The position numbers were made by a program, and so were the translations under genes. This document shows positions 1 to 7,341 of a stretch of DNA of 8,767 nucleotides, piece after piece; the stretch's first letter is position 1; every line of letters starts with the position of its first letter. This stretch comes from Sphingomonadaceae bacterium (GTDB lineage: Bacteria > Pseudomonadota > Alphaproteobacteria > Sphingomonadales > Sphingomonadaceae): positions 1-8,767 of the forward strand of contig JACDGO010000064.1 in assembly GCA_013821585.1 (NCBI GenBank), written 5' to 3'. The notes beneath the pieces are model-generated. The model was given only the letters and a program-made list of their open reading frames with translations, was not told the DNA's origin and did no database searches.

Positions 1-1
1 C

Positions 2-988
2 GTTGCGTTGACGCTCTCGACACGCGATCGCAGCGGTGACGAGCGCCGCCACGCGCGGGCGGTCGCGTCCCATCTGGGCGTGGAGCTGATCGAGGCGGCG
101 CGCGACACGCGCCTGGTCGATCTCGCCACGTCCGAGGCGCGCAACCTGCCCCGGCCGTCGGCCCGCGGATTCGCGCAGGCGACGACGCGGATTGCGAGCA
201 AGACCGCCAGTTTTTACGGCGCGACGGCCGTTTTCGATGGCGGCGGCGGCGACAACATGTTCGCATCGCTGCAGTCGACGGCGCCGGTCGCCGACTGCCT
301 GAGCGCAAACGGCGGCGCCGGGCGCTTCTGGCGGACCGCGCGCTCGATCGGCATCGCCGCGCAGACCAGCATTTTCACTGTCGCGCGGCGCGCCGTGGTC
401 CGGACCTGGACGCGCGGGCCGGCGTTCCGCTGGCCGGTCGACCTCGCCTTGCTATCCCCGCAGGCGCGCGGGATGGCGGCGTCCGCCGCCGACCATCCGT
501 GGCTGAACCCGCCAGCCGGGACGTTGCCGGGAAGCGCGGCGCACATGGCCTTGATCGCCGCCGCCCAGAGCGTCGTCCAGGGCCGCGACGGCGCTCGCCC
601 GCTTCCCGACCTATCGCCGTTGATCGCGCAGCCGGTCGCGGAGAGCTGTCTGCGCGTGCCGAGCTGGCTGTGGACCTGCGACGGCCAGAATCGCGTGATC
701 GCGCGGGACGGCTGTCGCACGATGCTCCCCCCGGCGATCGTCGACCGCCGCGACAAGGGCGCACCCGACAGCTTCCTCGTCGAGCTGATCGACGCGAACT
801 GTGAGCTAGTGCGCGCGATGCTGACCGAAGGGCTGTTGGCCGAGCAAAACATTCTCGATCGGACCGCGCTCGCGGCGGCGCTCGAACCGGCCGCGCTTGC
901 CAAGGGCTTCGGCTATATTCGCGTCATGCAGCTCGTCGATGCCGAAGCCTGGGTCCGGTCATGGTCGGGAGATAGAGCCGGGCGTTGA
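2..988 (+). CDS. Lasso peptide cyclase (asparagine-synthase-like C protein), 5'-truncated by window edge
   Basis: This is the C-terminal half of an asparagine-synthase-family enzyme, read as the lasso cyclase that activates an Asp/Glu side chain with ATP and closes the macrolactam ring. The frame is open from position 2 with no credible start, so the gene begins left of the window. About 329 of the usual roughly 600 residues remain. The glutaminase-like domain and the ATP-binding SGGxDS loop would lie just upstream. Visible family signatures are GDERRHARAVASHLG right after the edge, the glycine-rich FDGGGGDNMF at 233-262, and RRDKGAPDSF near the C-terminus (746-775). The glycine-rich and late basic segments resemble lasso cyclases more than AsnB. 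The neighbouring isopeptidase and Fec-type genes support the call. In proteobacterial clusters the order is commonly A-B-C, so precursor and peptidase genes should lie to the left. The stop codon lies inside the convergent isopeptidase gene. A generic asparagine synthetase is the alternative. Confidence 0.85.
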   Translation, partial: VALTLSTRDRSGDERRHARAVASHLGVELIEAARDTRLVDLATSEARNLPRPSARGFAQATTRIASKTASFYGATAVFDGGGGDNMFASLQSTAPVADCLSANGGAGRFWRTARSIGIAAQTSIFTVARRAVVRTWTRGPAFRWPVDLALLSPQARGMAASAADHPWLNPPAGTLPGSAAHMALIAAAQSVVQGRDGARPLPDLSPLIAQPVAESCLRVPSWLWTCDGQNRVIARDGCRTMLPPAIVDRRDKGAPDSFLVELIDANCELVRAMLTEGLLAEQNILDRTALAAALEPAALAKGFGYIRVMQLVDAEAWVRSWSGDRAGR

Positions 989-3088
989 CGCCGCATTGAG
1001 CCGCGCGCGCATCGCGCGCCAGCGGTCATATTGCGCGGCCTTGGTTGGATCGGGATCGATGACGTTCTGAAACCAGAACGCGAACCAGTCGATGTCGCGG
1101 TCGTAAACCGCGAGGCGGTGCGCCGGCTGCCATTTGATGTGATGCTCGTGCGGGTAGACGAACATGTCGACCGGTTTGCCGTTCTCGCGCAGCGCCGTGA
1201 AGGTCTCGAGCGCGAGCAGATATTCGTCATCGGCGGCCTGGATCAGCAGGGGGACGTTCATGTCCCTCGCGTTGATGGCCATCGAAAAGGGGCGCCAGAA
1301 GTCCGGTGCATCCGTCGTCGCCGGCGGATAGCCCAATTTGCGGTTGTATTCGGCCCAGGCGATCCCGCCGTAGGTCATCGCCGTCTTCGGCTCGAAGCTG
1401 CTCTGGCTGATCGCCGCCGCCGCGAATGCCCGGCTGTTAATCAGCGCGAAGCGTGCGCTTGACGCCCCGTCGCTTAGGCCGGTGATGCCGATGCGCGCCG
1501 GGTCGGCGATACCGCGCGCGACGACCTGGCCGACTCCTGTGAGCGTGGATGAAAGTTCGCTGCGGCGGTCGGCCCATTCCTTCATTCCCGCCAGATTGAC
1601 CTCGTCCCAAGTCTTGAGATCGGGGAGGGCAGTCGCGATCGTCGCCGGTTGCTCGAGACTGAGCACGGCGAAGCCGCGCGCGGCCAAGGGAAAGATGGGA
1701 TATTCGTCTCCCGTGCCGCCGCGCAGAAAGCCGTCGCTGTGATATTGCACGACGATCATCGGCAGCTTCTGACCGGCGCGGTAGTCGGGCGGCAGGACCA
1801 GATCGCCCCAGGCAGGCAGCCCATTGTCGTTGCGCCACGTCAGCCGCTCGACCGATCGGAGCCGTAGCGAGGCGAATTCAGGATTGGGGTCGTAGACTGT
1901 CGTCGCGATCCCTGTCTCCGGGTCGATCTCGGCGATACGGCGCGGGAGCGACGACGTCTCGCGCAGGCACAGGAATTTGGCGCCGCGCGGCAGGCAGCCG
2001 AGCAGCACGTCGCCGGTCGCCGACAAGCGCCGCGGCGCGCCGAAACCCGGCGTCCAGCGATAGAAGGCCATGCGGCTGTTCGCCCAGCCTTCGCGACGCA
2101 GATAGACGATGCTGCGCGCGTCGGCGCCCCAATAGAGCCTGACGATGCCGCCCGCGCATTGCTCGGCGGTGCACGCCGTCTCGTGACCTTGCGTTCCGGC
2201 GAAATGCACGCGCTCGGGGCTGAGCGGCGAAACGCCGTCCCGCGCCAGCCACGCGCGCGCGCCGGTCAGGCTGACGATCTTCGCGTCGCCGGGAACGCCG
2301 GCATCGCGCGCCGGTTCAACCAGCGCCAATTCCTCGGCGCGGGCGGCGCGCTTCGTTCCGCTTACGAGTTCGATGGTCTCGTAACGGCGCGGCAAATTCG
2401 CAGGCATCTGAGGACGTGCGCCATATTCGGGAGAGAAGCGCGCGTCATAGTGCCAGCCGCTCTGGCCCTCGGCGTCGATCCTCGCCGCCTCGTCGATCTG
2501 CCCGGGGCGGCTCGCGACGACGACATCGTTTTTCGCCGTCCGGGCCCAGGCCTCGATATCGACGGGCGATCGGGTCACGGGGGCTGCGTCGCCGCCGTCG
2601 ACGCTCACGCGCCACAACTGCGTAACGCCGTGGTCGCGCCGCAAATAGCCGAGCGATCGCCCGTCGGGCGACCACGCGGGCGTCACGGTATCGGGGAATC
2701 CGATGTCGACCAGCAAGCCGCGGATGCCATATCTGAGCGTGATCAGCTCCCCGCCACGGTCGACGACCCGCGGCTTCGCGTTCGCCTCGATGTCGGCGAC
2801 CATCATCAACCGGCAATAGCTGTTGGTCGCGGGATCGCCTTGGCTCATGAGAAAAGCTACCTTGCTGCCGTCGGGCGAGACGGCGAGGGGGCTCGGCAAT
2901 TCGAACAGCGACGAATCGGGCATGCCGATGTCGCGCAGGCGCGCAAGGTCGAGCGGTGTGATCGATCGGGCCGGTCCGGCTCGCCTCGTTTGCGACGGCG
3001 GCGTGCATTCGGCGCGCGCTGCCGAACCAATCGCGGACAACAGACCCATCGCCGCGGTCAAACACGCCGCGCAGCGCGTGCTCACCAT
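959..3088 (-). CDS. Periplasmic lasso peptide isopeptidase (prolyl-oligopeptidase S9 fold, AtxE2-like)
   Basis: The predicted enzyme hydrolyses the isopeptide bond of a lasso peptide and linearises it. I chose ATG 3088 (709 aa). It gives a clean signal peptide (MVSTRCAACL..., ending in ARA before Glu) and overlaps the receptor stop by 7 nt, suggesting coupled translation. ATG 3118 is possible but puts ten charged residues first. The N-terminal two thirds has beta-propeller-like segments with repeated SPDG motifs (SPDGSKVAFL, SPDGRSLGYL). The C-terminal third is an alpha/beta hydrolase with nucleophile motif GLSDG (Ser539 from this start, codon 1472-1474), acid in AADDEYL (Glu622) and His in YPHEHHIKW (His650). 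The Ser-Glu-His spacings of 83 and 28 residues equal those I recall for AtxE2 (S527/E610/H638). Three conserved-looking cysteines lie around CTAEQC and LGCLP. It is last in a FecI-FecR-receptor-isopeptidase operon. Ordinary dipeptidyl or acylaminoacyl peptidases are the alternative, but context disfavours them. Confidence 0.88.
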   Translation of the reverse strand: MVSTRCAACLTAAMGLLSAIGSAARAECTPPSQTRRAGPARSITPLDLARLRDIGMPDSSLFELPSPLAVSPDGSKVAFLMSQGDPATNSYCRLMMVADIEANAKPRVVDRGGELITLRYGIRGLLVDIGFPDTVTPAWSPDGRSLGYLRRDHGVTQLWRVSVDGGDAAPVTRSPVDIEAWARTAKNDVVVASRPGQIDEAARIDAEGQSGWHYDARFSPEYGARPQMPANLPRRYETIELVSGTKRAARAEELALVEPARDAGVPGDAKIVSLTGARAWLARDGVSPLSPERVHFAGTQGHETACTAEQCAGGIVRLYWGADARSIVYLRREGWANSRMAFYRWTPGFGAPRRLSATGDVLLGCLPRGAKFLCLRETSSLPRRIAEIDPETGIATTVYDPNPEFASLRLRSVERLTWRNDNGLPAWGDLVLPPDYRAGQKLPMIVVQYHSDGFLRGGTGDEYPIFPLAARGFAVLSLEQPATIATALPDLKTWDEVNLAGMKEWADRRSELSSTLTGVGQVVARGIADPARIGITGLSDGASSARFALINSRAFAAAAISQSSFEPKTAMTYGGIAWAEYNRKLGYPPATTDAPDFWRPFSMAINARDMNVPLLIQAADDEYLLALETFTALRENGKPVDMFVYPHEHHIKWQPAHRLAVYDRDIDWFAFWFQNVIDPDPTKAAQYDRWRAMRARLNAASTPGSISRP

Positions 3089-5673
3089 CGCTTGGCGATC
3101 GATAGGCTGACGAAGCATCCGACCGGCGAATAATTGGTCGAATCATAGGGCGCTTCGAGATAGAGGCCGGCTATCGCGTCGGGCTTGTCGTTGAACAGAT
3201 TCTGGACGCCGAGCGTCAAGTCGAGACCGCCGAGCAAGCCGGATCCGTTCGTGCGGTAGCGCGCGACAAGGTCGAGGGTCGTCATCGATGCGACGCGGAC
3301 GATCGTCGCGGTGCGGTTGTCCGCGACGCCCCCGGCGTAATTGAGCTCGGCGGTGAGCGTCAGACCGCGGTCGCGCCAACTCGCGCCGCCGCGCGCGCGA
3401 AAATGCGGCGGGTTGAAAATATTGCCCGCGAGGCGAGTGGTCGGTTGCGCCTGCGTGATCCGCTGGTCGCTCGTCAGATAACTGGCGTTCGCCGTCAGAT
3501 CGAACGAACTGTCCGGCCCGCCGAGATCGCGATGGTAGTCGAACAGGGCATCGACGCCGTGGATGCGTTGGCGGCCTGCATTGACGTTGCTGGTATCGGC
3601 GATCGCGAGCACGGTCGCCGGATTGTAGGGCGCGCCGCTGGCGTTGATGAACGCGCCCGCGCCCGCGACCAGCGCCGCGACCTGCGCGGGCGAAGGATTT
3701 AGGGTGATATAGTCGCGATAGATCGGGTCGATCAGCGCTTGCGACCGCAAGGCTATCGGCGTGACGATCCGGTCGCGGTAGACCGTGTCGAAATAGCTCA
3801 ACTCGAGCCGCGCGCCGGGAAGCGCGGGCGGATGGAGCGCGAGCGTCGCCGACCAGCTCGTCGCGCGTTCGGGCTTGAGCGCGGGGTTGCCGCCCTGGAC
3901 GAACGCGGCCGCCGAGCCTGCGGGATAGCCGGTGCCGCCGAGCGCCGCCGGGCGGAAGAGGATTACGGTCTTGGGCTGGTATTGCTGGCGCAGAGTCGGT
4001 GCGCGGAACGATTTTCCCCAGCTCGCCCTGAAGTCGAAGCTTGGCGAAGGGGCGTAGATCAGGCCGAACTTGGGAGTTGCGACGTCGCCGATGCCGGGAT
4101 AGCGTTCATAGCGGACCGCGCCGGTCAGGTTGAGCCGGTCGATGCCGGCGATGGCCATCGCCGGCGCGACGATCGGCAGGCTGATTTCCACATAGGCGTA
4201 GCGGCTGTCCTGCGAGCGGCTGATATTCTGCGCATTCCCCGCGCCGGCGAACAGTTTGAAGTCGTTGTTGCGATAGCCCGCGCCGAACGCGGTTTTGACG
4301 TCACCTCCGGGGAGCGTGGTCAGGCTGCCGCTAGCGCTCAGCTCGACCGATTGCGCCTTGTTGCAATAGCAACCGGCGCTGCGGAAATCGAGGTTCGTTC
4401 CGGTGTAATTGTCGCTGCGAAAATGCGTTCGGTCCTCAGCGAGCGTCCCGGCCAGCCCGGCGTGCCAGTCGGCGCCGATCGCCCAGTCGAGCGCGGGCGC
4501 GACCGCGAAGCTCGTCGCATTGGCCGCCGTCTCGCCATGCGTGGCGACCAGATCGCCGCCGACCGCCAGCGGAAACACCGAGAATTCGGTGCGACGGCCG
4601 TAGAGCGCGTCTAGCGAGAGCGTGAGGCTGTCGCCCAGGGCTTGGTGACCCGTCAGCACGACATTGTGGCTCTCGATCGCCGGAAACAGCGTCAGTCCGG
4701 GCGTCGCATCCCGGGCATAGCTCCGCTGCGAGGATTTGATCTGCGTGTTGCGGTTGAACTCATAGGCGAGCGCGAAGCCGCCCGAGCTCCACCGCGCGCC
4801 GCCCAGCGCGCCATATTGCTGGGTGAAGTCGCCGCCATCGGTTGAAGCGCCGAGCCGCGCGCGCGTCTCAAGTCCCTGATAGTCGCGCTTAAGGATGATG
4901 TTGGCGACGCCGGCGACCGCGTCGGAGCCGTAAATCGCCGAGGCGCCGTCGGGAACGATTTCGAGCCGGTCGACGATGCTCAGCGGGATCGTAGAGACGT
5001 CGATGCTCTGGCGCGACGAGCTGTAAGCGACCCGGTGGCCGTTGAGGAGGGTCAGGGTTGCGTCGCTGCCGAGGCCGCGAAGGTTGATCGACGAGGCGCC
5101 GCCGACGTCGACGCCGTTCGCACCGGGAACGTTGAACCCGATGCCGGGCTGCTGCCCGCCACCGAAGCTTTGAGGAATCGAGCGCACGACTTCGCCGAGC
5201 GACGCCTGGCCCGCGTCACGGATGCGCGTTTCGCTAAGGGTGATCACCGGCGAGGCGACCGGCGCGCCGCGAATGCGCGTGCCCGTGACCACGATCGTGC
5301 TTTCGCCGTTTGGGATCGGGCCCCGCGCCGCGTCCTGCCCCGTGCTGCCGTCAGGTTCGATGAACAGACCGGAGGGCGTGGCGCGCGCGTGCAATTCCGA
5401 TCCTCGCAGCACCAGCGCAAGCGCCTGCGCCACCGGGTAGCGGCCGCTCAATGCCGGCGCTTGCTTGCCTTCAAGGGCGCTCCCGGCGGCGAGAATGTTG
5501 GTGCCCGACGTGCGCGCGATCGCGCGGATCGTATCGGCGAGCGGTTGGACGGGAAGACTATAGTCGCGATCGCTCGCGTCCTGCGCACAAGCGGGCGGCG
5601 TCCAGCTTCCGCTCGTGAAGACTGCCGCCGTCGACAGCAACAGCGCCTGGGCAATTCGATGCTTCATGATCAT
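3082..5673 (-). CDS. TonB-dependent outer-membrane receptor with N-terminal STN signalling domain
   Basis: This is an 863-aa outer-membrane active transporter of the FecA-like transducer class. The start at ATG 5673 has a GGGAGAG Shine-Dalgarno 8 nt upstream; ATG 5667 and GTG 5691 are worse placed. Order of parts from this start: a signal peptide ending about residue 31 (PPACAQ), an STN domain about 32-107 (YSLPVQPLADTIRAIARTSG...), a TonB-box-like STIVVTGTRI, a plug about 139-264 (INLRGLGSDATLTLLNGHRV, EIVPDGASAIYGSDAVAGV), then a 22-strand-type barrel with GKSFRAPTLRQQ, GNPALKPERATSW and the terminal GVQNLFNDKP. The chain ends in an aromatic residue (Trp), as barrels do. The STN domain and the adjacent fecR/fecI-type genes indicate ligand-dependent signalling. 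Coupling to the isopeptidase suggests the cargo is the lasso peptide rather than ferric citrate; this is inference. A CYC cysteine pair sits in a probable surface loop (about residue 435). Confidence 0.93.
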   Translation of the reverse strand: MIMKHRIAQALLLSTAAVFTSGSWTPPACAQDASDRDYSLPVQPLADTIRAIARTSGTNILAAGSALEGKQAPALSGRYPVAQALALVLRGSELHARATPSGLFIEPDGSTGQDAARGPIPNGESTIVVTGTRIRGAPVASPVITLSETRIRDAGQASLGEVVRSIPQSFGGGQQPGIGFNVPGANGVDVGGASSINLRGLGSDATLTLLNGHRVAYSSSRQSIDVSTIPLSIVDRLEIVPDGASAIYGSDAVAGVANIILKRDYQGLETRARLGASTDGGDFTQQYGALGGARWSSGGFALAYEFNRNTQIKSSQRSYARDATPGLTLFPAIESHNVVLTGHQALGDSLTLSLDALYGRRTEFSVFPLAVGGDLVATHGETAANATSFAVAPALDWAIGADWHAGLAGTLAEDRTHFRSDNYTGTNLDFRSAGCYCNKAQSVELSASGSLTTLPGGDVKTAFGAGYRNNDFKLFAGAGNAQNISRSQDSRYAYVEISLPIVAPAMAIAGIDRLNLTGAVRYERYPGIGDVATPKFGLIYAPSPSFDFRASWGKSFRAPTLRQQYQPKTVILFRPAALGGTGYPAGSAAAFVQGGNPALKPERATSWSATLALHPPALPGARLELSYFDTVYRDRIVTPIALRSQALIDPIYRDYITLNPSPAQVAALVAGAGAFINASGAPYNPATVLAIADTSNVNAGRQRIHGVDALFDYHRDLGGPDSSFDLTANASYLTSDQRITQAQPTTRLAGNIFNPPHFRARGGASWRDRGLTLTAELNYAGGVADNRTATIVRVASMTTLDLVARYRTNGSGLLGGLDLTLGVQNLFNDKPDAIAGLYLEAPYDSTNYSPVGCFVSLSIAKRW

Positions 5674-5679
5674 CCCCCG

Positions 5680-5686
5680 CTCTCCC
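5680..5686 (-). promoter_or_regulatory. Shine-Dalgarno of the receptor gene
   Basis: On the minus strand the sequence reads GGGAGAG. Its GGAG core lies 8 nt before ATG 5673 and 14 nt before ATG 5667. It overlaps the coding stretch that GTG 5691 would require. It therefore favours 5673 as the start, and it is the clearest ribosome-binding site in the operon. Confidence 0.6.
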
Positions 5687-5723
5687 GGCACCGTAAATTC
5701 GGCGTCCGGTCAGCGAGAGATGC

Positions 5724-5745
5724 CGGGGCGAGAAAACCGCCCCCG
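5724..5745 (-). promoter_or_regulatory. Stem-loop in the gap between the FecR-type gene and the receptor gene
   Basis: GGGGCG at 5725-5730 can pair with CGCCCC at 5738-5743 around a 7-nt loop, and one bulged C would allow a further C-G pair. It lies in the 88-nt spacer between fecR-type stop and receptor start. On the minus (transcribed) strand no U-run follows the stem, so it does not look like a simple intrinsic terminator for this operon. An A/T-rich stretch lies on the other side (5746-5753). It may modulate read-through, stabilise receptor mRNA, or be incidental in GC-rich DNA. Confidence 0.35.
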
Positions 5746-5761
5746 ATTATTTTCGCGGATG

Positions 5762-6754
5762 CTAGCGCTTCGCCGCGAGCAGCAGATCCCCGCTTGGCGC
5801 GCGGGCGACGACGAGGTCGAACATCGCCGCCATCATATCGGCGAAGCCGCCAGGGTCGTCAGGTTTGAAGCCTCCCGAGATCGTCTTAGCTCCCGTGCGC
5901 GCATCTTCGATCAATATCTTCCGCGCGTTGCGCCGGTTGAGGGTCGCGACCGCTTCGGCGAGCGGTGTGCGATCGAACTCGAGCATCGCGCCGGCGTCCG
6001 CTTGCGCTCGCGCCAAGGGCGTCGATTCGACAGGACCGAGCGGCCCCGTTTCGGGCACGCGTACGCGCTGTCCCGGTTGCAGCCTCCTGACTTCGCGGGC
6101 CGCGCGATTCGCGCCGGCGCGTTCGACATCGATCGCACCGCGCACGAGCAGCACGTCGACGCCATCGGGCGCGATCCGCACGTCGAAGATGGTGCCGTGC
6201 GCGGTGATCACGCCGCGTCCGGCATAGACGCGGAACGGCCGGTCGGCGTCGTGCGCGACGTCGAACCGCGCGTGACCGCGCAGAAGCGTCAAGCGGCGCA
6301 CGTCGCTGACAAAGGCGATGCGCAGCGCCGAACCGGCGCCGAGCGTCGCGACCGAGCCGTCGATGAGCCGGAACGTGCGCGCCTCGCCCGCACCAGTCGA
6401 AACCTCGGCGATCTGCGCCGGTCGGCCGTGCGGATGACGATCGAACAATCCGGCATAGTGCAGGCTCACCCCGGCGACGACAGCGAGCACAACAGCGGCG
6501 AGCGCCGCGAGCCCGGCGTGGGCGGGCCTGCGCGCCCGCTCAAGGCCGGCATCGCGCCCCTCTACATAGCGCGTCGCCGCGATCGGAAGATCGAGACCCC
6601 AGCTCGTCGCGGCCTCGTCAAACGCCCGTGCGTTGGCGGGGCTGCGCCCTCGCCACCGCTCGAATTCGGCGCGGTCGAACGCCGCACCCTCGTTGCCCAT
6701 GCGCGCGAGCCACTTCGCGGCGGCGCGCTCGCGCCGGGAGCCAGGGCCGAACAT
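5762..6754 (-). CDS. FecR-family inner-membrane sensor / anti-sigma regulator
   Basis: The predicted 330-aa single-pass membrane protein relays receptor occupancy to the ECF sigma factor. I chose ATG 6754, 5 nt after the sigma-gene stop. The frame stays open further upstream but there overlaps the sigma gene with basic, low-quality sequence. N-terminal DUF4880-like cytoplasmic region at about 8-52 (AAAKWLARM, WRGRSPANARAFDEAATSW); one transmembrane helix about 80-98 (Ala/Val/Leu-rich); FecR domain about 115-212 with RTFRLIDGSVATLGAGSALR, LLRGHARFDV, PFRVYAGRGVITAHGTIFDV; C-terminal STN-like segment about 257-320 (FDRTPLAEAVATLNRR). In FecR systems the periplasmic part contacts the receptor STN domain and the cytoplasmic part binds the sigma factor. 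No good Shine-Dalgarno precedes the ATG, so translation is probably coupled to the sigma gene. Confidence 0.92.
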   Translation of the reverse strand: MFGPGSRRERAAAKWLARMGNEGAAFDRAEFERWRGRSPANARAFDEAATSWGLDLPIAATRYVEGRDAGLERARRPAHAGLAALAAVVLAVVAGVSLHYAGLFDRHPHGRPAQIAEVSTGAGEARTFRLIDGSVATLGAGSALRIAFVSDVRRLTLLRGHARFDVAHDADRPFRVYAGRGVITAHGTIFDVRIAPDGVDVLLVRGAIDVERAGANRAAREVRRLQPGQRVRVPETGPLGPVESTPLARAQADAGAMLEFDRTPLAEAVATLNRRNARKILIEDARTGAKTISGGFKPDDPGGFADMMAAMFDLVVARAPSGDLLLAAKR

Positions 6755-6759
6755 GAGAT

Positions 6760-7341
6760 TCAGCGGCCGCGCATCGCGCGGTTGACGATCACGATGGCCT
6801 TGCAGATGTGCTTCTCGACGCCCTTGACGCTTAGCCCGGTGCGCTCGGCGATCTCGCAATAGGTATAGCCATCGAGCCGGTGGGCCATGAAAATCTCGCG
6901 AGTCGCCGGTTTCATCCGCGCCATAGCGTGTTCGAGGCGCGCGATCATGTCCCGAGACTCCAGATGGGCGACCGGGTCAGCGCCGGCGAGCTGCACATCC
7001 TCATCGCTGACGTGGAGCGCGGCAGAGCGGCGCGCGGCGAAGCGCGCCTGTTCGCGTAGCAGATTGCATGCAATCCGGTTCACATAGGCGCGCGGCTGTT
7101 CGATGGCTGCCGAGTTGCGCGCCTTTGCGCCGGCCAGTCGCGCGAAGGTTTCCTGAACGAGATCGTCGGTGTCGTTCCGCGATGCGCGGCCGGCGAAATA
7201 GCGGCGCAGCCGCGCGCTATGCTCTCGATACAGCGCGTTCAGCGACAATGGAGATGAACCGCACGCGAGGCGGTCGTGCTCGGGCGGAAGCGGATCGCCT
7301 TCGCTGATCCGCGCCTCTACGGCGTCGATGTTTAAGCGCAC
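6760..7341 (-). CDS. FecI-type ECF sigma factor
   Basis: This is an extracytoplasmic-function sigma factor that probably directs RNA polymerase to the downstream receptor and isopeptidase genes when released by the FecR-type protein. The recognisable part starts at LSLNALYREHSARLRRYF. Region 2 contains DDLVQETFARLAG and PRAYVNRIACNLLREQAR. Region 4, with its helix-turn-helix, contains MKPATREIFMAHRLDGYTYC followed by EIAERTGLSVKGVEKHICKA. No ATG occurs at a sensible position. GTG 7341 gives 193 aa with a weak GGA-type ribosome site, and TTG 7248 would give 162 aa. ATG 7653 would add over 100 residues of Arg/Ser-rich, non-family sequence. The end is secure but the start is a guess. It is the first gene of the operon, 5 nt before the FecR-type gene. 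Confidence 0.9.
   Translation of the reverse strand: MRLNIDAVEARISEGDPLPPEHDRLACGSSPLSLNALYREHSARLRRYFAGRASRNDTDDLVQETFARLAGAKARNSAAIEQPRAYVNRIACNLLREQARFAARRSAALHVSDEDVQLAGADPVAHLESRDMIARLEHAMARMKPATREIFMAHRLDGYTYCEIAERTGLSVKGVEKHICKAIVIVNRAMRGR

Noticed and set aside
2..988. Plain asparagine synthetase (AsnB)
   Set aside because: Possible from the family alone, but local motifs and the isopeptidase/FecIR/receptor neighbourhood fit a lasso cyclase better.
2159..4614. Long plus-strand open frames opposite the isopeptidase and receptor genes (2159-3133, 3739-4614)
   Set aside because: Composition is typical of antisense frames. The opposite strand carries catalytic and plug/barrel motifs throughout.
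3082..6754. Calling the receptor/FecR/FecI set a ferric citrate (fecA/R/I) system
   Set aside because: No fecBCDE-type transport genes are seen. The operon ends in a lasso isopeptidase and faces a lasso cyclase, so an iron role is not supported.
5615..6862. Long plus-strand open frame opposite the FecR-type gene and the receptor start
   Set aside because: Arg-rich antisense shadow of high-GC genes with no family motifs. The minus strand gives complete FecR and receptor domains.
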